Origin: Verrucomicrobiota bacterium
GTDB taxonomy: Bacteria > Verrucomicrobiota > Verrucomicrobiia > Chthoniobacterales > UBA10450
Length of the DNA: 19,085 nucleotides
Assembly (NCBI GenBank): GCA_003219925.1
Contig: QHQU01000055.1
Span: 1-19,085, forward strand
Reading direction: 5' to 3'
A program made the translations under genes and the position numbers. Of this stretch, positions 11,816-19,085 are shown piece after piece (the stretch's first letter is position 1; each line of letters starts with the position of its first letter). A model generated the notes under the pieces. It saw only the letters and a list, made by a program, of their open reading frames with translations. It did not search any database and was not told the origin of the DNA.

Positions 11816-13407
11816 AGGAATTCGATTTCGTTGTGGTGGGGAGCGGGATCGCGGGCTTGAGCTTTGCCTTGAAAGCGGCGCAGCACGGTTCTGTCGCCGT
11901 GATCACCAAGCGCAAAGGGGCGGACAGCAACACGGCCTGGGCGCAGGGCGGGATTGCTTGCGTCACGAGCGATGAAGATTCTTTCGAGTTGCATGTGCGC
12001 GACACGCTCGAAGCCGGCGCCGGGCTCTGCGACGAAAAAGTTGTGCGCACGATTGTGACGGAAGCTCCGGAGGCGATCCGCGAGCTAATGGAAGTCGGCG
12101 TCCATTTCGATGAACGCGACGTTACGGGTCATCGCGAGCTCGATCTCGGGCGGGAGGGCGGGCATTCGAAGCGGCGAGTGTTGCACGTCCAGGACGTAAC
12201 CGGCCGCGAGATCGAAAACAAGCTATTGGCGGCGCTCGGCCGATCGCCCCGGGTGCAATTGCTGGAAAACCATACCGCGATCGATTTGATCACCGCGGCC
12301 AAGCTTGGTTTCGCAACGGAAGATCGGTGCCTCGGACTTTATTCGCTCGATGAGAAAACGGGCGAAGTTGAGACGATCCGAAGCGATCGGGTGGTGCTGG
12401 CTACTGGGGGATGCGGGAAGGTTTATCTCTACACCACGAATCCAGCGGTTGCGACGGGCGACGGGGTGGCCATGGCATGGCGCGCGGGAGTCGCCATCGC
12501 GAACATGGAATTTGTTCAATTCCATCCCACCTGCCTCTTCCACGCCGAACAGCGTTCGTTTCTGATTTCTGAAGCAGTCCGCGGCGAAGGGGGAATCTTG
12601 CGTGATGCCCGGGGCGAAGATTTCATGTCGCGATATCACGCGCGTGGCTCGCTGGCCCCTCGCGATGTAGTGGCGCGCGCAATCGATGCGGAGATCAAAC
12701 GCAGCGGTGCGCAATGCGTTTATTTGGACATTACGCACAAGCCGGAGGCGTTTTTGCGTGAACGTTTTCCGCACATTTTTGAGACCTGTTTGCAGCTCGG
12801 GATCGATATGAGCCGGCAACCAATTCCGGTGGTGCCAGCGGCGCATTATCAATGCGGGGGAATCAAGACCGACATAAACGGTGCGAGCAATCTGCGGGGT
12901 TTGTACGCCATCGGGGAAGTGGGTTGCACCGGTTTGCATGGGGCAAATCGCCTGGCCAGCAATTCGCTGCTCGAGGGCGTGGTGGTGGCGCGCCGGGCTT
13001 GCGAGGCACTGGTGCGCGAGTTTCCGAAGGAGCAAGATCACAAAATTGCCTTGCCGGAATGGGTCTCGGGCAATGTCCAGGACGTGGACGAACTGGTGGT
13101 GATTTATCACAACTGGGACGAGATCCGGCGCCTGATGTGGGACTACGTCGGGGTGGTTCGGTCCGACAAACGCCTGCAGCGCGCAGCCTCGCGTTTGCGG
13201 AATCTCCAGCGCGAAATCCGCGAATTTTATTGGAATTTCAAGGTCTCGGTCGACCTGCTCGAACTGAGGAATCTGGCGACGGTGGCGGCCCTGATCGTGG
13301 ACAGCGCCCTACTGCGCAAAGAGAGCCGGGGACTGCATTATACCCTGGATTATCCGCAGACGGACGAAGCGCATTTTCGGCGCGATACCGTGCTGTCGCG
13401 TGGCTAA
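11812..13407 (+). CDS. nadB: L-aspartate oxidase
   Basis: An FAD enzyme that oxidises L-aspartate to iminoaspartate, the first step of de novo NAD synthesis. At 531 residues it is close to the E. coli enzyme. The FAD-binding GSGIAG (10-15), NTAWAQGGIA (40-49), EFVQFHPT, EAVRGEGGILRD, RDVVARAID, VVPAAHYQCGGI and CTGLHGANRLASNSLLEG follow in the expected order, with a C-terminal helical domain. The presence of HYQCGGI and GANRLASNS together with AWAQGGIA favours NadB over succinate dehydrogenase or fumarate reductase subunits. The start is GTG at 11812, overlapping the panC stop as GTGA. No nadA or nadC lies in the window. Confidence 0.96.
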   Translation: MKEFDFVVVGSGIAGLSFALKAAQHGSVAVITKRKGADSNTAWAQGGIACVTSDEDSFELHVRDTLEAGAGLCDEKVVRTIVTEAPEAIRELMEVGVHFDERDVTGHRELDLGREGGHSKRRVLHVQDVTGREIENKLLAALGRSPRVQLLENHTAIDLITAAKLGFATEDRCLGLYSLDEKTGEVETIRSDRVVLATGGCGKVYLYTTNPAVATGDGVAMAWRAGVAIANMEFVQFHPTCLFHAEQRSFLISEAVRGEGGILRDARGEDFMSRYHARGSLAPRDVVARAIDAEIKRSGAQCVYLDITHKPEAFLRERFPHIFETCLQLGIDMSRQPIPVVPAAHYQCGGIKTDINGASNLRGLYAIGEVGCTGLHGANRLASNSLLEGVVVARRACEALVREFPKEQDHKIALPEWVSGNVQDVDELVVIYHNWDEIRRLMWDYVGVVRSDKRLQRAASRLRNLQREIREFYWNFKVSVDLLELRNLATVAALIVDSALLRKESRGLHYTLDYPQTDEAHFRRDTVLSRG

Positions 13408-13459
13408 ATACTTGGAATGGATACTGCTGCAGATGACAAACAGCCAGCCCAGGGAAGGA

Positions 13460-13476
13460 TTCCTCGAAAAGAGGAA
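13460..13476 (+). other. Small hairpin after nadB
   Basis: TTCCTC (13460-13465) and GAGGAA (13471-13476) pair around a GAAAA loop. Adenines rather than thymines follow, so on the plus strand this is not a classical terminator. It lies 53 nt after the nadB stop and just before a second hairpin. Confidence 0.45.
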
Positions 13477-13481
13477 AAACC

Positions 13482-13501
13482 CTTGCCTGATGGCAAGTTT
13501 T
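13482..13501 (+). terminator. Possible rho-independent terminator of the panC-nadB unit
   Basis: CTTGCC (13482-13487) and GGCAAG (13492-13497) form a 6-bp stem with a TGAT loop, followed by TTTT (13498-13501) and preceded by a run of A. The stem is short, so the call is modest. Its place favours the ATG at 13522 over the upstream ATG at 13417 as the start of the next gene. Confidence 0.5.
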
Positions 13502-13521
13502 CGCATAAACAAGCCACGCTA

Positions 13522-14349
13522 ATGAGAAAAGGTTTTCCCGCCGTCGCTTTAGTGTTCCTTGGGACGGGGGTGGCAATGGCCCAATCGCCTTACGAGAGTT
13601 CAGCCGATTTCGCCAAATACGCCCGGAAATTGCGCGAACAAGCCTTGCTAAAAGTCGAGCCGCAGGTGTTTGTCCCGACCGCTTCCCGGACCAGCACGGC
13701 GACGCGCTACCCTTGGAAAAGCAACATCGTGACAACGGTCTTTTGGGTAGGCGAGCAGGCCGGCGGGAATAATCCTGTCCCGAATTACAAGAGCTGCTGG
13801 GATGCGAACTGGACCTCGAATTACGGCGGCTTCGATACTCCCGAGCCGTCCTCGCGCAGGAATTACATTCCCGCTTCATTTACCCCGCGGCAGAATCCTT
13901 TTTATTGCGCCCTCCCTTACAACGACGTCACGCACGGGCAGTTCAAGCCGGAAGCGCCGCTGGTGATTCCGTGGTTTAGGACTGCCTATAGCGAACCGGG
14001 CCGCTCTGTGTGCAAAGACCACTGGCTGGCGATCCGCAAAGGCAATCGTGTTTGCTACGCCCAATGGGAAGATTGCGGACCCTTCCGCACCGACCATTTC
14101 CAGTATGTTTTCCAGAATGAGCGACCGAAACCGAACCTGAATCACGGAGCAGGTCTCGATGTCTCCCCGGCTGTGCGCGATTACCTCGGGCTCGGCCCAA
14201 CTGATGTGACCGACTGGCAATTTGTGGAAGTGCGCGATATTCCGCCCGGGCCATGGCGTAGCTATGGTGACAACAACCATTTCGTGATTGCCAAGCGTCA
14301 GGCTGAGGCACGCCTTGTCCAGCAAAACGGCGGGGCCACCTCGCGCTAG
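13522..14349 (+). CDS. Secreted protein with a possible double-psi beta-barrel (RlpA/expansin-like) region
   Basis: A 275-residue exported protein. From the ATG at 13522 the first 21 residues make a good signal peptide (hydrophobic PAVALVFLGTGVAMAQ). Starting at the ATG at 13417 would add 35 polar residues in front of it and would cross two hairpins, so I reject that start. Five cysteines (about 92, 129, 164, 178, 185) suggest disulfides. Residues 184-188 (EDCGPF region) and 209-224 (GAGLDVSPAVRDYLGL) resemble the DRGPF and IDLS-x-A-A-x-x-LG motifs of double-psi beta-barrel domains in RlpA and expansins, which act on cell-wall glycan. That similarity is judged by eye and is an inference. The stop shares the bases CTAG with the stop of the convergent GTPase gene. 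Confidence 0.75.
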   Translation: MRKGFPAVALVFLGTGVAMAQSPYESSADFAKYARKLREQALLKVEPQVFVPTASRTSTATRYPWKSNIVTTVFWVGEQAGGNNPVPNYKSCWDANWTSNYGGFDTPEPSSRRNYIPASFTPRQNPFYCALPYNDVTHGQFKPEAPLVIPWFRTAYSEPGRSVCKDHWLAIRKGNRVCYAQWEDCGPFRTDHFQYVFQNERPKPNLNHGAGLDVSPAVRDYLGLGPTDVTDWQFVEVRDIPPGPWRSYGDNNHFVIAKRQAEARLVQQNGGATSR

Positions 14350-16079
14350 TCGGCGCGGCTTCCCACCACGCGCGGACGCAATTTTTCGAAAGTCGTGTCG
14401 AGCTCGTTGATCCGGTCGACGAGCAGTTGATAGTGCGCGCGTTGCGCGGTGCAGAAGGCGGTGAGCGGTTGTATTGCGGCATTGATCTCGCCGTAGAACA
14501 AATCGATGGCATGAGTGATCTGATTCTCGATCGCAAGCACGAGCTCGCTGCGTTTTGCTTCCATTTGTTCGGCATAAACGCGTAAGATTTTTGCACGCTG
14601 TCGTTTTGCCAGAAAAGTTCCAATGATCACGGCTGAAGCGGCCAACACCCCCGTGACATCGGCGATAGCGGCGCTACTCATGGCCGCAACCAGTGCCACA
14701 AGTCCGCCCGCCGCTGCCACGCCCGCCGGAATTCGCAAGCGGTCCGATGTTTCCCGAAATATCACCGCCATTTGTTCTTCAATGGCGTTCCCGCCGCCTC
14801 GCTCGGCCAGAGTCAGTTGAATGGATTGCAACAACTCGCGGCGTTGGCGCGCGAAATCCGGTGGCGTCCGCGGCGCCTGAGACTTCGCGTCGCCGGCAAA
14901 ATGCGACTCGATCATGTCCTGCAGTTGCGGCCAGATTCCACGCAGATCGGTTTCAAGTAATTGCACTGCATTTTCGATTTGCGGCTGCACGATCTGCCGC
15001 AGTTTCGTTTCCATTTCGTCTTGAAAATCGCGCTGCCAATAATCGCGTCGCCAAATCATGTTGACGGTGGTCCAGAAGGTCAGTTTGCTCTCGAGAAAGC
15101 TCGTTCCCTGGACAGCGCAATCACGACAGGCTTGCTCGACCCCTCGGACAAAACCGTGCACCTGCCGCAACGTTTGCTCCTTGCGCGCCTGGAGGAAGTG
15201 CATCAGACGCTCGAACCGTTCTTCGTCCTGGCGAATGGTGCGAAATGCCTCGCGCACTTCCGAGGCTATCTCTTGCAGAACAACCTGCGCTGTTTGCCAG
15301 GCCGAGCGCAACTTGAGCGCGTGTGCGCTCGCATCCGACATGATCAAATCAATGTGCTCTTGCAATGGAACAATCTGGCTCTTCTCTTCGAGGCTGGCCG
15401 CTCCGGGCGCGCCCGTCCGCGCGAGTAAAGCCTGACGCGCCGAAACGGCAAAAATAGGTGGTGCGGTTCCGAGTTTCTGAAGGGCGGTATCCTGAAGATG
15501 ACGTCGAATCACCGCAATCTCGGAGGGATCGCGCAGGTCGGCCTGTTGCAAAACGAAAACGATATTTTTCAGCCAACGCTTTTGCACAAAAGCGAGAAGG
15601 TCCCAGGCTGATTGCGTCCAGGGATTGACTACGGAAAAAACGAAGAACACGAGATCGGCCCGGGGGACGAATTCTTCGGTGATGCGTTGATGCTCCTCCA
15701 CCATGGTGTTGGTGCCGGGGGTATCGACGACATTGAAGTCGCGCAAAAAATCGATCGGAAGATAGCGTTCGATCAGTTGGGGAGAGACATCGACCGTTTT
15801 TTCCACCTCGCCGTAGCGAAAAATGCAGACGCGATCGGTTGCCGGCAACACGCCAGTCTTGGCGAATTCGCGGCCGAAAAGGGCATTTAGAAGCGAGGAT
15901 TTTCCCGCTTTCACTTCACCGACCACCACAAAAAGGAGCGGTTGGCGAATGTCGATAAGAAGCGCGTGCAGCGTCTCCAATGAGCCCGGGTTACGTTGCA
16001 GATCTGCGCCGAGTCGGAGCAATCGGATCAGCGCAGTTTCGAGATCGGTTCGAAGCTGCAAGTAATGATCGGCGATCAT
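14346..16079 (-). CDS. Bacterial dynamin-like GTPase
   Basis: A 577-residue member of the dynamin family, membrane-remodelling GTPases that bind or fuse bilayers. Counted from the ATG at 16079: G1 GEVKAGKS (54-61), a G2 threonine (81) in the ATDR segment, G3 DTPG (119-122) and a G4-position QQAD (178-181) in place of NKxD. A long helical middle region follows, then a pair of hydrophobic segments (452-491), as in the membrane paddle of bacterial dynamins, and a C-terminal helical tail. The frame is open to a TTG at 16115, but that would overlap the preceding deacetylase gene by 26 nt, so I chose the ATG, 10 nt after its stop. It is the second gene of a two-gene unit. Confidence 0.85.
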   Translation of the reverse strand: MIADHYLQLRTDLETALIRLLRLGADLQRNPGSLETLHALLIDIRQPLLFVVVGEVKAGKSSLLNALFGREFAKTGVLPATDRVCIFRYGEVEKTVDVSPQLIERYLPIDFLRDFNVVDTPGTNTMVEEHQRITEEFVPRADLVFFVFSVVNPWTQSAWDLLAFVQKRWLKNIVFVLQQADLRDPSEIAVIRRHLQDTALQKLGTAPPIFAVSARQALLARTGAPGAASLEEKSQIVPLQEHIDLIMSDASAHALKLRSAWQTAQVVLQEIASEVREAFRTIRQDEERFERLMHFLQARKEQTLRQVHGFVRGVEQACRDCAVQGTSFLESKLTFWTTVNMIWRRDYWQRDFQDEMETKLRQIVQPQIENAVQLLETDLRGIWPQLQDMIESHFAGDAKSQAPRTPPDFARQRRELLQSIQLTLAERGGGNAIEEQMAVIFRETSDRLRIPAGVAAAGGLVALVAAMSSAAIADVTGVLAASAVIIGTFLAKRQRAKILRVYAEQMEAKRSELVLAIENQITHAIDLFYGEINAAIQPLTAFCTAQRAHYQLLVDRINELDTTFEKLRPRVVGSRAD

Positions 16080-16089
16080 GCCGCGAGCA

Positions 16090-16896
16090 TTAACCGTTCG
16101 GCGAAGGGGCGACAACCGGCGAGGGAGCGGCGGTTGTCGTGTTGACCGGCTTCGGCGTCGGCGGCGGAACCGGCGTCTGTAGCTTCAACAATTCGGAGAC
16201 GGTAACGAATTTGAATCCCTTGGCTTCGAGCTCGGTTAAGGTCGCCGGCATCGCCTGGATGGTCTGCGCATGAATGTCATGCGATAGCACGATCGATCCC
16301 GGGCGCGTCTCTTTCAGAATACGACTACTAACGATATTTGGACCAGGTTCCTTCCAGTCGAGAGGATCCACGTCCCACAGAATAATTTCATAGCCCAGGT
16401 CGTCGTGAATAAGATGTTTTTGACGCGGCGTAATCGAACCGTAGGGCGGGCGAAGTAAAACCGGGCGTGAGCCAATCGCGCCGGTGATCGCCTCTTCGGT
16501 GCGCTTGATCTGGCTGCGCACGGCATCGTCGGACATTTTCGCGAGATTGGGGTGCGACCAGGAGTGGTTGCCAATCTCGTGACCTTCCCGTGCTGCGCGC
16601 TGCAGGATTTCGGGATGCTGCGCCACATTCTCGCCGATGACAAAAAAGGTGGCGTGGATGTGATGTTGCCCGAGCAAATCCAACAACCGCGGCGTCAGTT
16701 TTTCGCTTGGACCGTCATCGAAGGTGAGTGCGATGTAGGGGCCATCGACGTGCACCGAGCTGACCGTTGTTTTTTGTTCCGGGATCGGCGGTGGTTTTGG
16801 CTTTGCCGGCGAGGGGGAGGGCGGGGGCGAGGGTTGCTGGGCCAATGCAACCATCGCCGGAACGAGGAAAAAAAGTGCGCGGAATTTTCGCAGCAT
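16090..16896 (-). CDS. Secreted polysaccharide deacetylase (carbohydrate esterase family 4)
   Basis: A metal-dependent deacetylase of the NodB fold that removes acetyl groups from N-acetylated glycans such as peptidoglycan or a surface polysaccharide. All CE4 motifs are visible: TFDDGPS (58-64) with catalytic D60 and metal-binding D61, HSWSH (111-115) with two metal-binding His, RPPYG (149-153), DWKEP (180-184) and LSHDIH (204-209). Residues 1-20 form a signal peptide. Both ends carry proline-rich linkers (about 22-40 and 242-268), which suits a wall- or membrane-associated enzyme outside the cytoplasm. The gene is followed 10 nt later by the dynamin-like GTPase and is divergent from the hybrid kinase. 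Confidence 0.93.
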   Translation of the reverse strand: MLRKFRALFFLVPAMVALAQQPSPPPSPSPAKPKPPPIPEQKTTVSSVHVDGPYIALTFDDGPSEKLTPRLLDLLGQHHIHATFFVIGENVAQHPEILQRAAREGHEIGNHSWSHPNLAKMSDDAVRSQIKRTEEAITGAIGSRPVLLRPPYGSITPRQKHLIHDDLGYEIILWDVDPLDWKEPGPNIVSSRILKETRPGSIVLSHDIHAQTIQAMPATLTELEAKGFKFVTVSELLKLQTPVPPPTPKPVNTTTAAPSPVVAPSPNG

Positions 16897-17108
16897 GAGA
16901 CTCAGAAGCGCGACAGATTGCCTTATTAACGCGGCGGCACCAACATCGCAACCGGGTTGTGGAAAATCGGAGGAGGGAAAGCCGGGCTACAGCTCCCGGG
17001 AGACTGAATTTGGCAGCTAATCTGCTGTTTTGGGAGCATCGATGTTTGAGGGGCTGATCAAGCTTCGGCGGGAGGCCGAGAGGCCGCACTGACGCCGATT
17101 ATCGCGTG
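16897..17108. other. Divergent intergenic region, likely carrying two promoters
   Basis: About 210 bp separate the deacetylase from the hybrid kinase, so both promoters should lie here. I could not fix clear -35/-10 pairs. An 11-mer gggaggccgag at 17070-17080 is identical to the right end of the dispersed repeat copy before panC (10960-10970), but the match does not extend convincingly. Confidence 0.4.
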
Positions 17109-19013
17109 ATGAACATTCTTCTTGTCGAAGACCAGGACGACAGCCGGAAAACCCTCTCCCGGCTGATCGCAATGCGCGGCCACAAAGTGACACAGGTCGC
17201 TACCGCTGAGGAGGCCGAGCGCGCTATGGCCACGGAAACCTTCCCTTTCCTTATTCTGGACTGGATGTTGCCAGGAAAGAGCGGCATCGACTTGTGTCGC
17301 GAATTGCGGGCGCGCCAGGACGGCGACGAGATGTTCATTTTGCTCGTCACCGGGAAAACCGATCGCGCAGATCTGGAGATGGCGCTGGAGGTGGGGGCGA
17401 ATGATTACCTGACCAAACCAATCGATCTATCGTTGCTCAATGTGCGCCTGGCGGTGGCGGAGCGGCAAATTCGAGATCTTACGGAACGAAACCAGGCGCG
17501 GATTGCACTCCAGCAATCGGCCCGGACCCTGACGGATATTCTCGAGAATACGACGGATAGTTTCTTTGCGCTCGATTACGCGTGGCGCTTTACCTATGTG
17601 AACCCGGAGGCAGAGTCTTCGTTCGGACGGTCACGCAAAGAGCTTTTGGGAGGTGAGCTGTGGCAGAAGTTTCCCGAACTTCGCGGTAGCACTTTTGAGA
17701 AGAATTATCGGCGGGTTATGGCCGAGCAGGAACCCATCGAATTTGAAGCGTGCGACCCGAGCGGAACGAAGTGGTTCGAAGTGCACGCCTATCCCAGCGG
17801 CGGAGGCGTCTCCGCTTTCTTTCGTGACGTGACCGAGCGTAAGCGCGCAGAAGACGACCGGCTCACCAAAGGCAAAATCGAATCATTGGGGACGCTGGCC
17901 GGCGGAATCGCCCACGATTTGAACAATATTCTAACCGTCATCTCCGGCAACATTGGCCTGGCCCAACTGGAAGCGCCGGTGGAAGAGAAGAATTTGCTTG
18001 GTTGCCTCGCTAAAGCATCCCAGGCGGCGCAGGAAGCCGCCCACATGTCGAGTCAGTTGCTCACTTTCTCCAAAGGCGGTTCGCCGGTGAAAAAAATTGT
18101 GAGAATGTCCGAGCTGTTGGTTAAGTCAGCCCACTTTTCGTTGCACGGCTCGAATCTACGCGCGGAAATGGATATTCCGCCGGACCTGTGGCCGACCGAA
18201 GTTGATCCAACCCAAATCGAGCAGGTAATCAACGCGCTCATGATTAACGCTCGCGAAGCGATGCCCTCCGGTGGCACGGTAGATATTTCAGCGCGCAACG
18301 TAAAACTGGACGACAAACCGGGCGCGCTCCTGCCTAGCGGCCGCTATATCAAGGTCGCGATCACGGATCACGGCGGCGGCGTTCCGGCGGATATGGCGAC
18401 GAAAATCTTCGATCCCTATTTCACTACCAAACCGGTGAGCAGCGGATTGGGACTTTCGATAAGTTTTTCTATTGTTAAGAAACACGAGGGGATGTTGCAC
18501 CTCGAACAATCGTCCCCTGCCGGTGCGGTCTTTGCCTTCTATCTTCCAGCAGCCAGGGCCGAACCGGCGGTAATAAAGAACGTCCCCAACTCAGGATTGC
18601 CATCTACTCTGCAACGCATCCTGGTGATGGACGATGAGGAAGGAATTCGGGAGCTCACTTCCCAATTGCTCAATACTCTCGGCTACGAAGTCACCGCCGT
18701 GACTGATGGCGTGGAAGCCGTGAATACCTATGAGCGCGCCATGCGCCGCGGCGAAAATTTTCAGGCAGTGATTTTGGATGCAACGATTCGTGGCGGCATG
18801 GGCGGGCTGGCCACGATCTCGCGTCTGCGCAACATTGATCCCAGCGTCGTTGCCATTATTTGCAGCGGTTATTCCGACGAAGCGGCGCTCGCGGAATTCT
18901 TGCAATACGGATTCCGCGGGGCATTACCGAAACCGTTTACCCGGCGCGATCTAGCGGATGTATTGCAACGCGCCTTTATAACCTCGAAAAGCGAGCCGGC
19001 GTTCGTCCGCTAG
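17109..19013 (+). CDS. Hybrid sensor histidine kinase, REC-PAS-HisKA-HATPase-REC
   Basis: A 634-residue soluble signalling kinase. Residues 1-120 form a receiver with phospho-acceptor D51 (ILDWMLPG) and K103. A PAS domain lies at about 140-245. The dimerisation domain has GTLAGGIAHDLNN (261-273) with H269. The ATPase domain has the N box around INAREA (379-384), ITDHGGG (418-424), IFDPYFTTK (433-441) and SSGLGLS (444-450). A second receiver from about 503 to 625 has D557 and K608. There is no membrane segment and no DNA-binding output, so it probably receives phosphate or a signal through the first receiver and passes it on through the second. The frame starts GTG-ATG, and I take the ATG at 17109. 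Its input and target are not in this window. Confidence 0.93.
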   Translation: MNILLVEDQDDSRKTLSRLIAMRGHKVTQVATAEEAERAMATETFPFLILDWMLPGKSGIDLCRELRARQDGDEMFILLVTGKTDRADLEMALEVGANDYLTKPIDLSLLNVRLAVAERQIRDLTERNQARIALQQSARTLTDILENTTDSFFALDYAWRFTYVNPEAESSFGRSRKELLGGELWQKFPELRGSTFEKNYRRVMAEQEPIEFEACDPSGTKWFEVHAYPSGGGVSAFFRDVTERKRAEDDRLTKGKIESLGTLAGGIAHDLNNILTVISGNIGLAQLEAPVEEKNLLGCLAKASQAAQEAAHMSSQLLTFSKGGSPVKKIVRMSELLVKSAHFSLHGSNLRAEMDIPPDLWPTEVDPTQIEQVINALMINAREAMPSGGTVDISARNVKLDDKPGALLPSGRYIKVAITDHGGGVPADMATKIFDPYFTTKPVSSGLGLSISFSIVKKHEGMLHLEQSSPAGAVFAFYLPAARAEPAVIKNVPNSGLPSTLQRILVMDDEEGIRELTSQLLNTLGYEVTAVTDGVEAVNTYERAMRRGENFQAVILDATIRGGMGGLATISRLRNIDPSVVAIICSGYSDEAALAEFLQYGFRGALPKPFTRRDLADVLQRAFITSKSEPAFVR

Positions 19014-19085
19014 CTCTTGCGCAACTTTTCCAGCGCGGCAATGATGGCGTCCGGTCCGCCCTCGATGTAGCCGAAGAAATTCGCC
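19010..19085 (-). CDS. C-terminal end of an unidentified protein (partial)
   Basis: On the minus strand an open frame from the window edge gives ANFFGYIEGGPDAIIAALEK followed by LRKS and a TAG at 19010-19012. Its composition looks like a real protein end with a C-terminal helix. I cannot assign a family from 24 residues. Its stop and the stop of the hybrid kinase share the bases CTAG. Confidence 0.6.
   Translation of the reverse strand, partial: ANFFGYIEGGPDAIIAALEKLRKS

Noticed and set aside
12223..13110. Long open frame of about 295 codons on the minus strand inside nadB
   Set aside because: It is antisense to all of the conserved nadB motifs, and its composition is that of a shadow frame rich in His, Arg and Gln with no recognisable domain.
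13417..13521. N-terminal extension of the secreted protein to the ATG at 13417
   Set aside because: It would bury the signal peptide behind 35 polar residues and is crossed by two hairpins, one terminator-like.
16080..16115. TTG start at 16115 for the dynamin-like GTPase
   Set aside because: It would overlap the deacetylase gene by 26 nt, and a good ATG lies 10 nt after that gene's stop.
17062..17095. Fourth copy of the dispersed repeat before the hybrid kinase
   Set aside because: Only an 11-mer (gggaggccgag) matches; the arms and central block are missing, so chance or a tiny remnant is as likely.

Overview
The window looks like a chromosomal stretch of a soil-type Verrucomicrobiota bacterium, perhaps near the Chthoniobacterales. 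The best lineage marker is a 51-codon gene at 3084-3239 (minus strand) that matches the small basic protein family known from Verrucomicrobia and Chlamydiae. Lipid A and heptose enzymes and many signal-peptide proteins point to a Gram-negative envelope. Almost no start codon is preceded by a Shine-Dalgarno motif, and TTG and GTG starts are common. I see no phage, IS element, CRISPR array, tRNA or rRNA.

Layout. (1) 1-1378, plus strand: the tail of an unknown gene, a secreted redoxin-like protein, a strong terminator-like hairpin, and an unrecognised 150-residue protein. (2) 7503 down to 1424, minus strand: a fused lipid A acyltransferase/heptosyltransferase, a hotdog thioesterase and an ArnT-like membrane glycosyltransferase, joined by a 4-base overlap and a 1-base gap. 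Then come the small basic protein, an RsuA/RluB-type pseudouridine synthase and a short-chain dehydrogenase. (3) 7528-13407, plus strand: a two-domain family 2 glycosyltransferase, a dTDP-sugar-epimerase-like cupin, a SAM methyltransferase, panC and nadB. (4) 13522-14349: a secreted protein with a possible double-psi beta-barrel region. (5) 16896 down to 14346, minus strand: a secreted polysaccharide deacetylase followed by a dynamin-like GTPase. (6) 17109-19013, plus strand: a hybrid sensor kinase with a receiver domain at each end, converging on the tail of another gene.

How the genes fit together. Most of the window serves the cell envelope: lipid A acylation, core heptose addition, glycosyl transfer and polysaccharide trimming. 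This is mixed with NAD and pantothenate biosynthesis and RNA modification.

Most noteworthy structure. A palindromic dispersed repeat of about 105 bp is present in two full copies and one half copy, and every copy lies in or against coding sequence. One supplies a C-terminal tail of about 35 residues to the pseudouridine synthase. One supplies an internal segment of the family 2 glycosyltransferase. One supplies the stop codon of the methyltransferase. I found no clearly new multi-gene defence or mobile system. The repeat-driven protein changes and the acyltransferase-heptosyltransferase fusion are the best leads.
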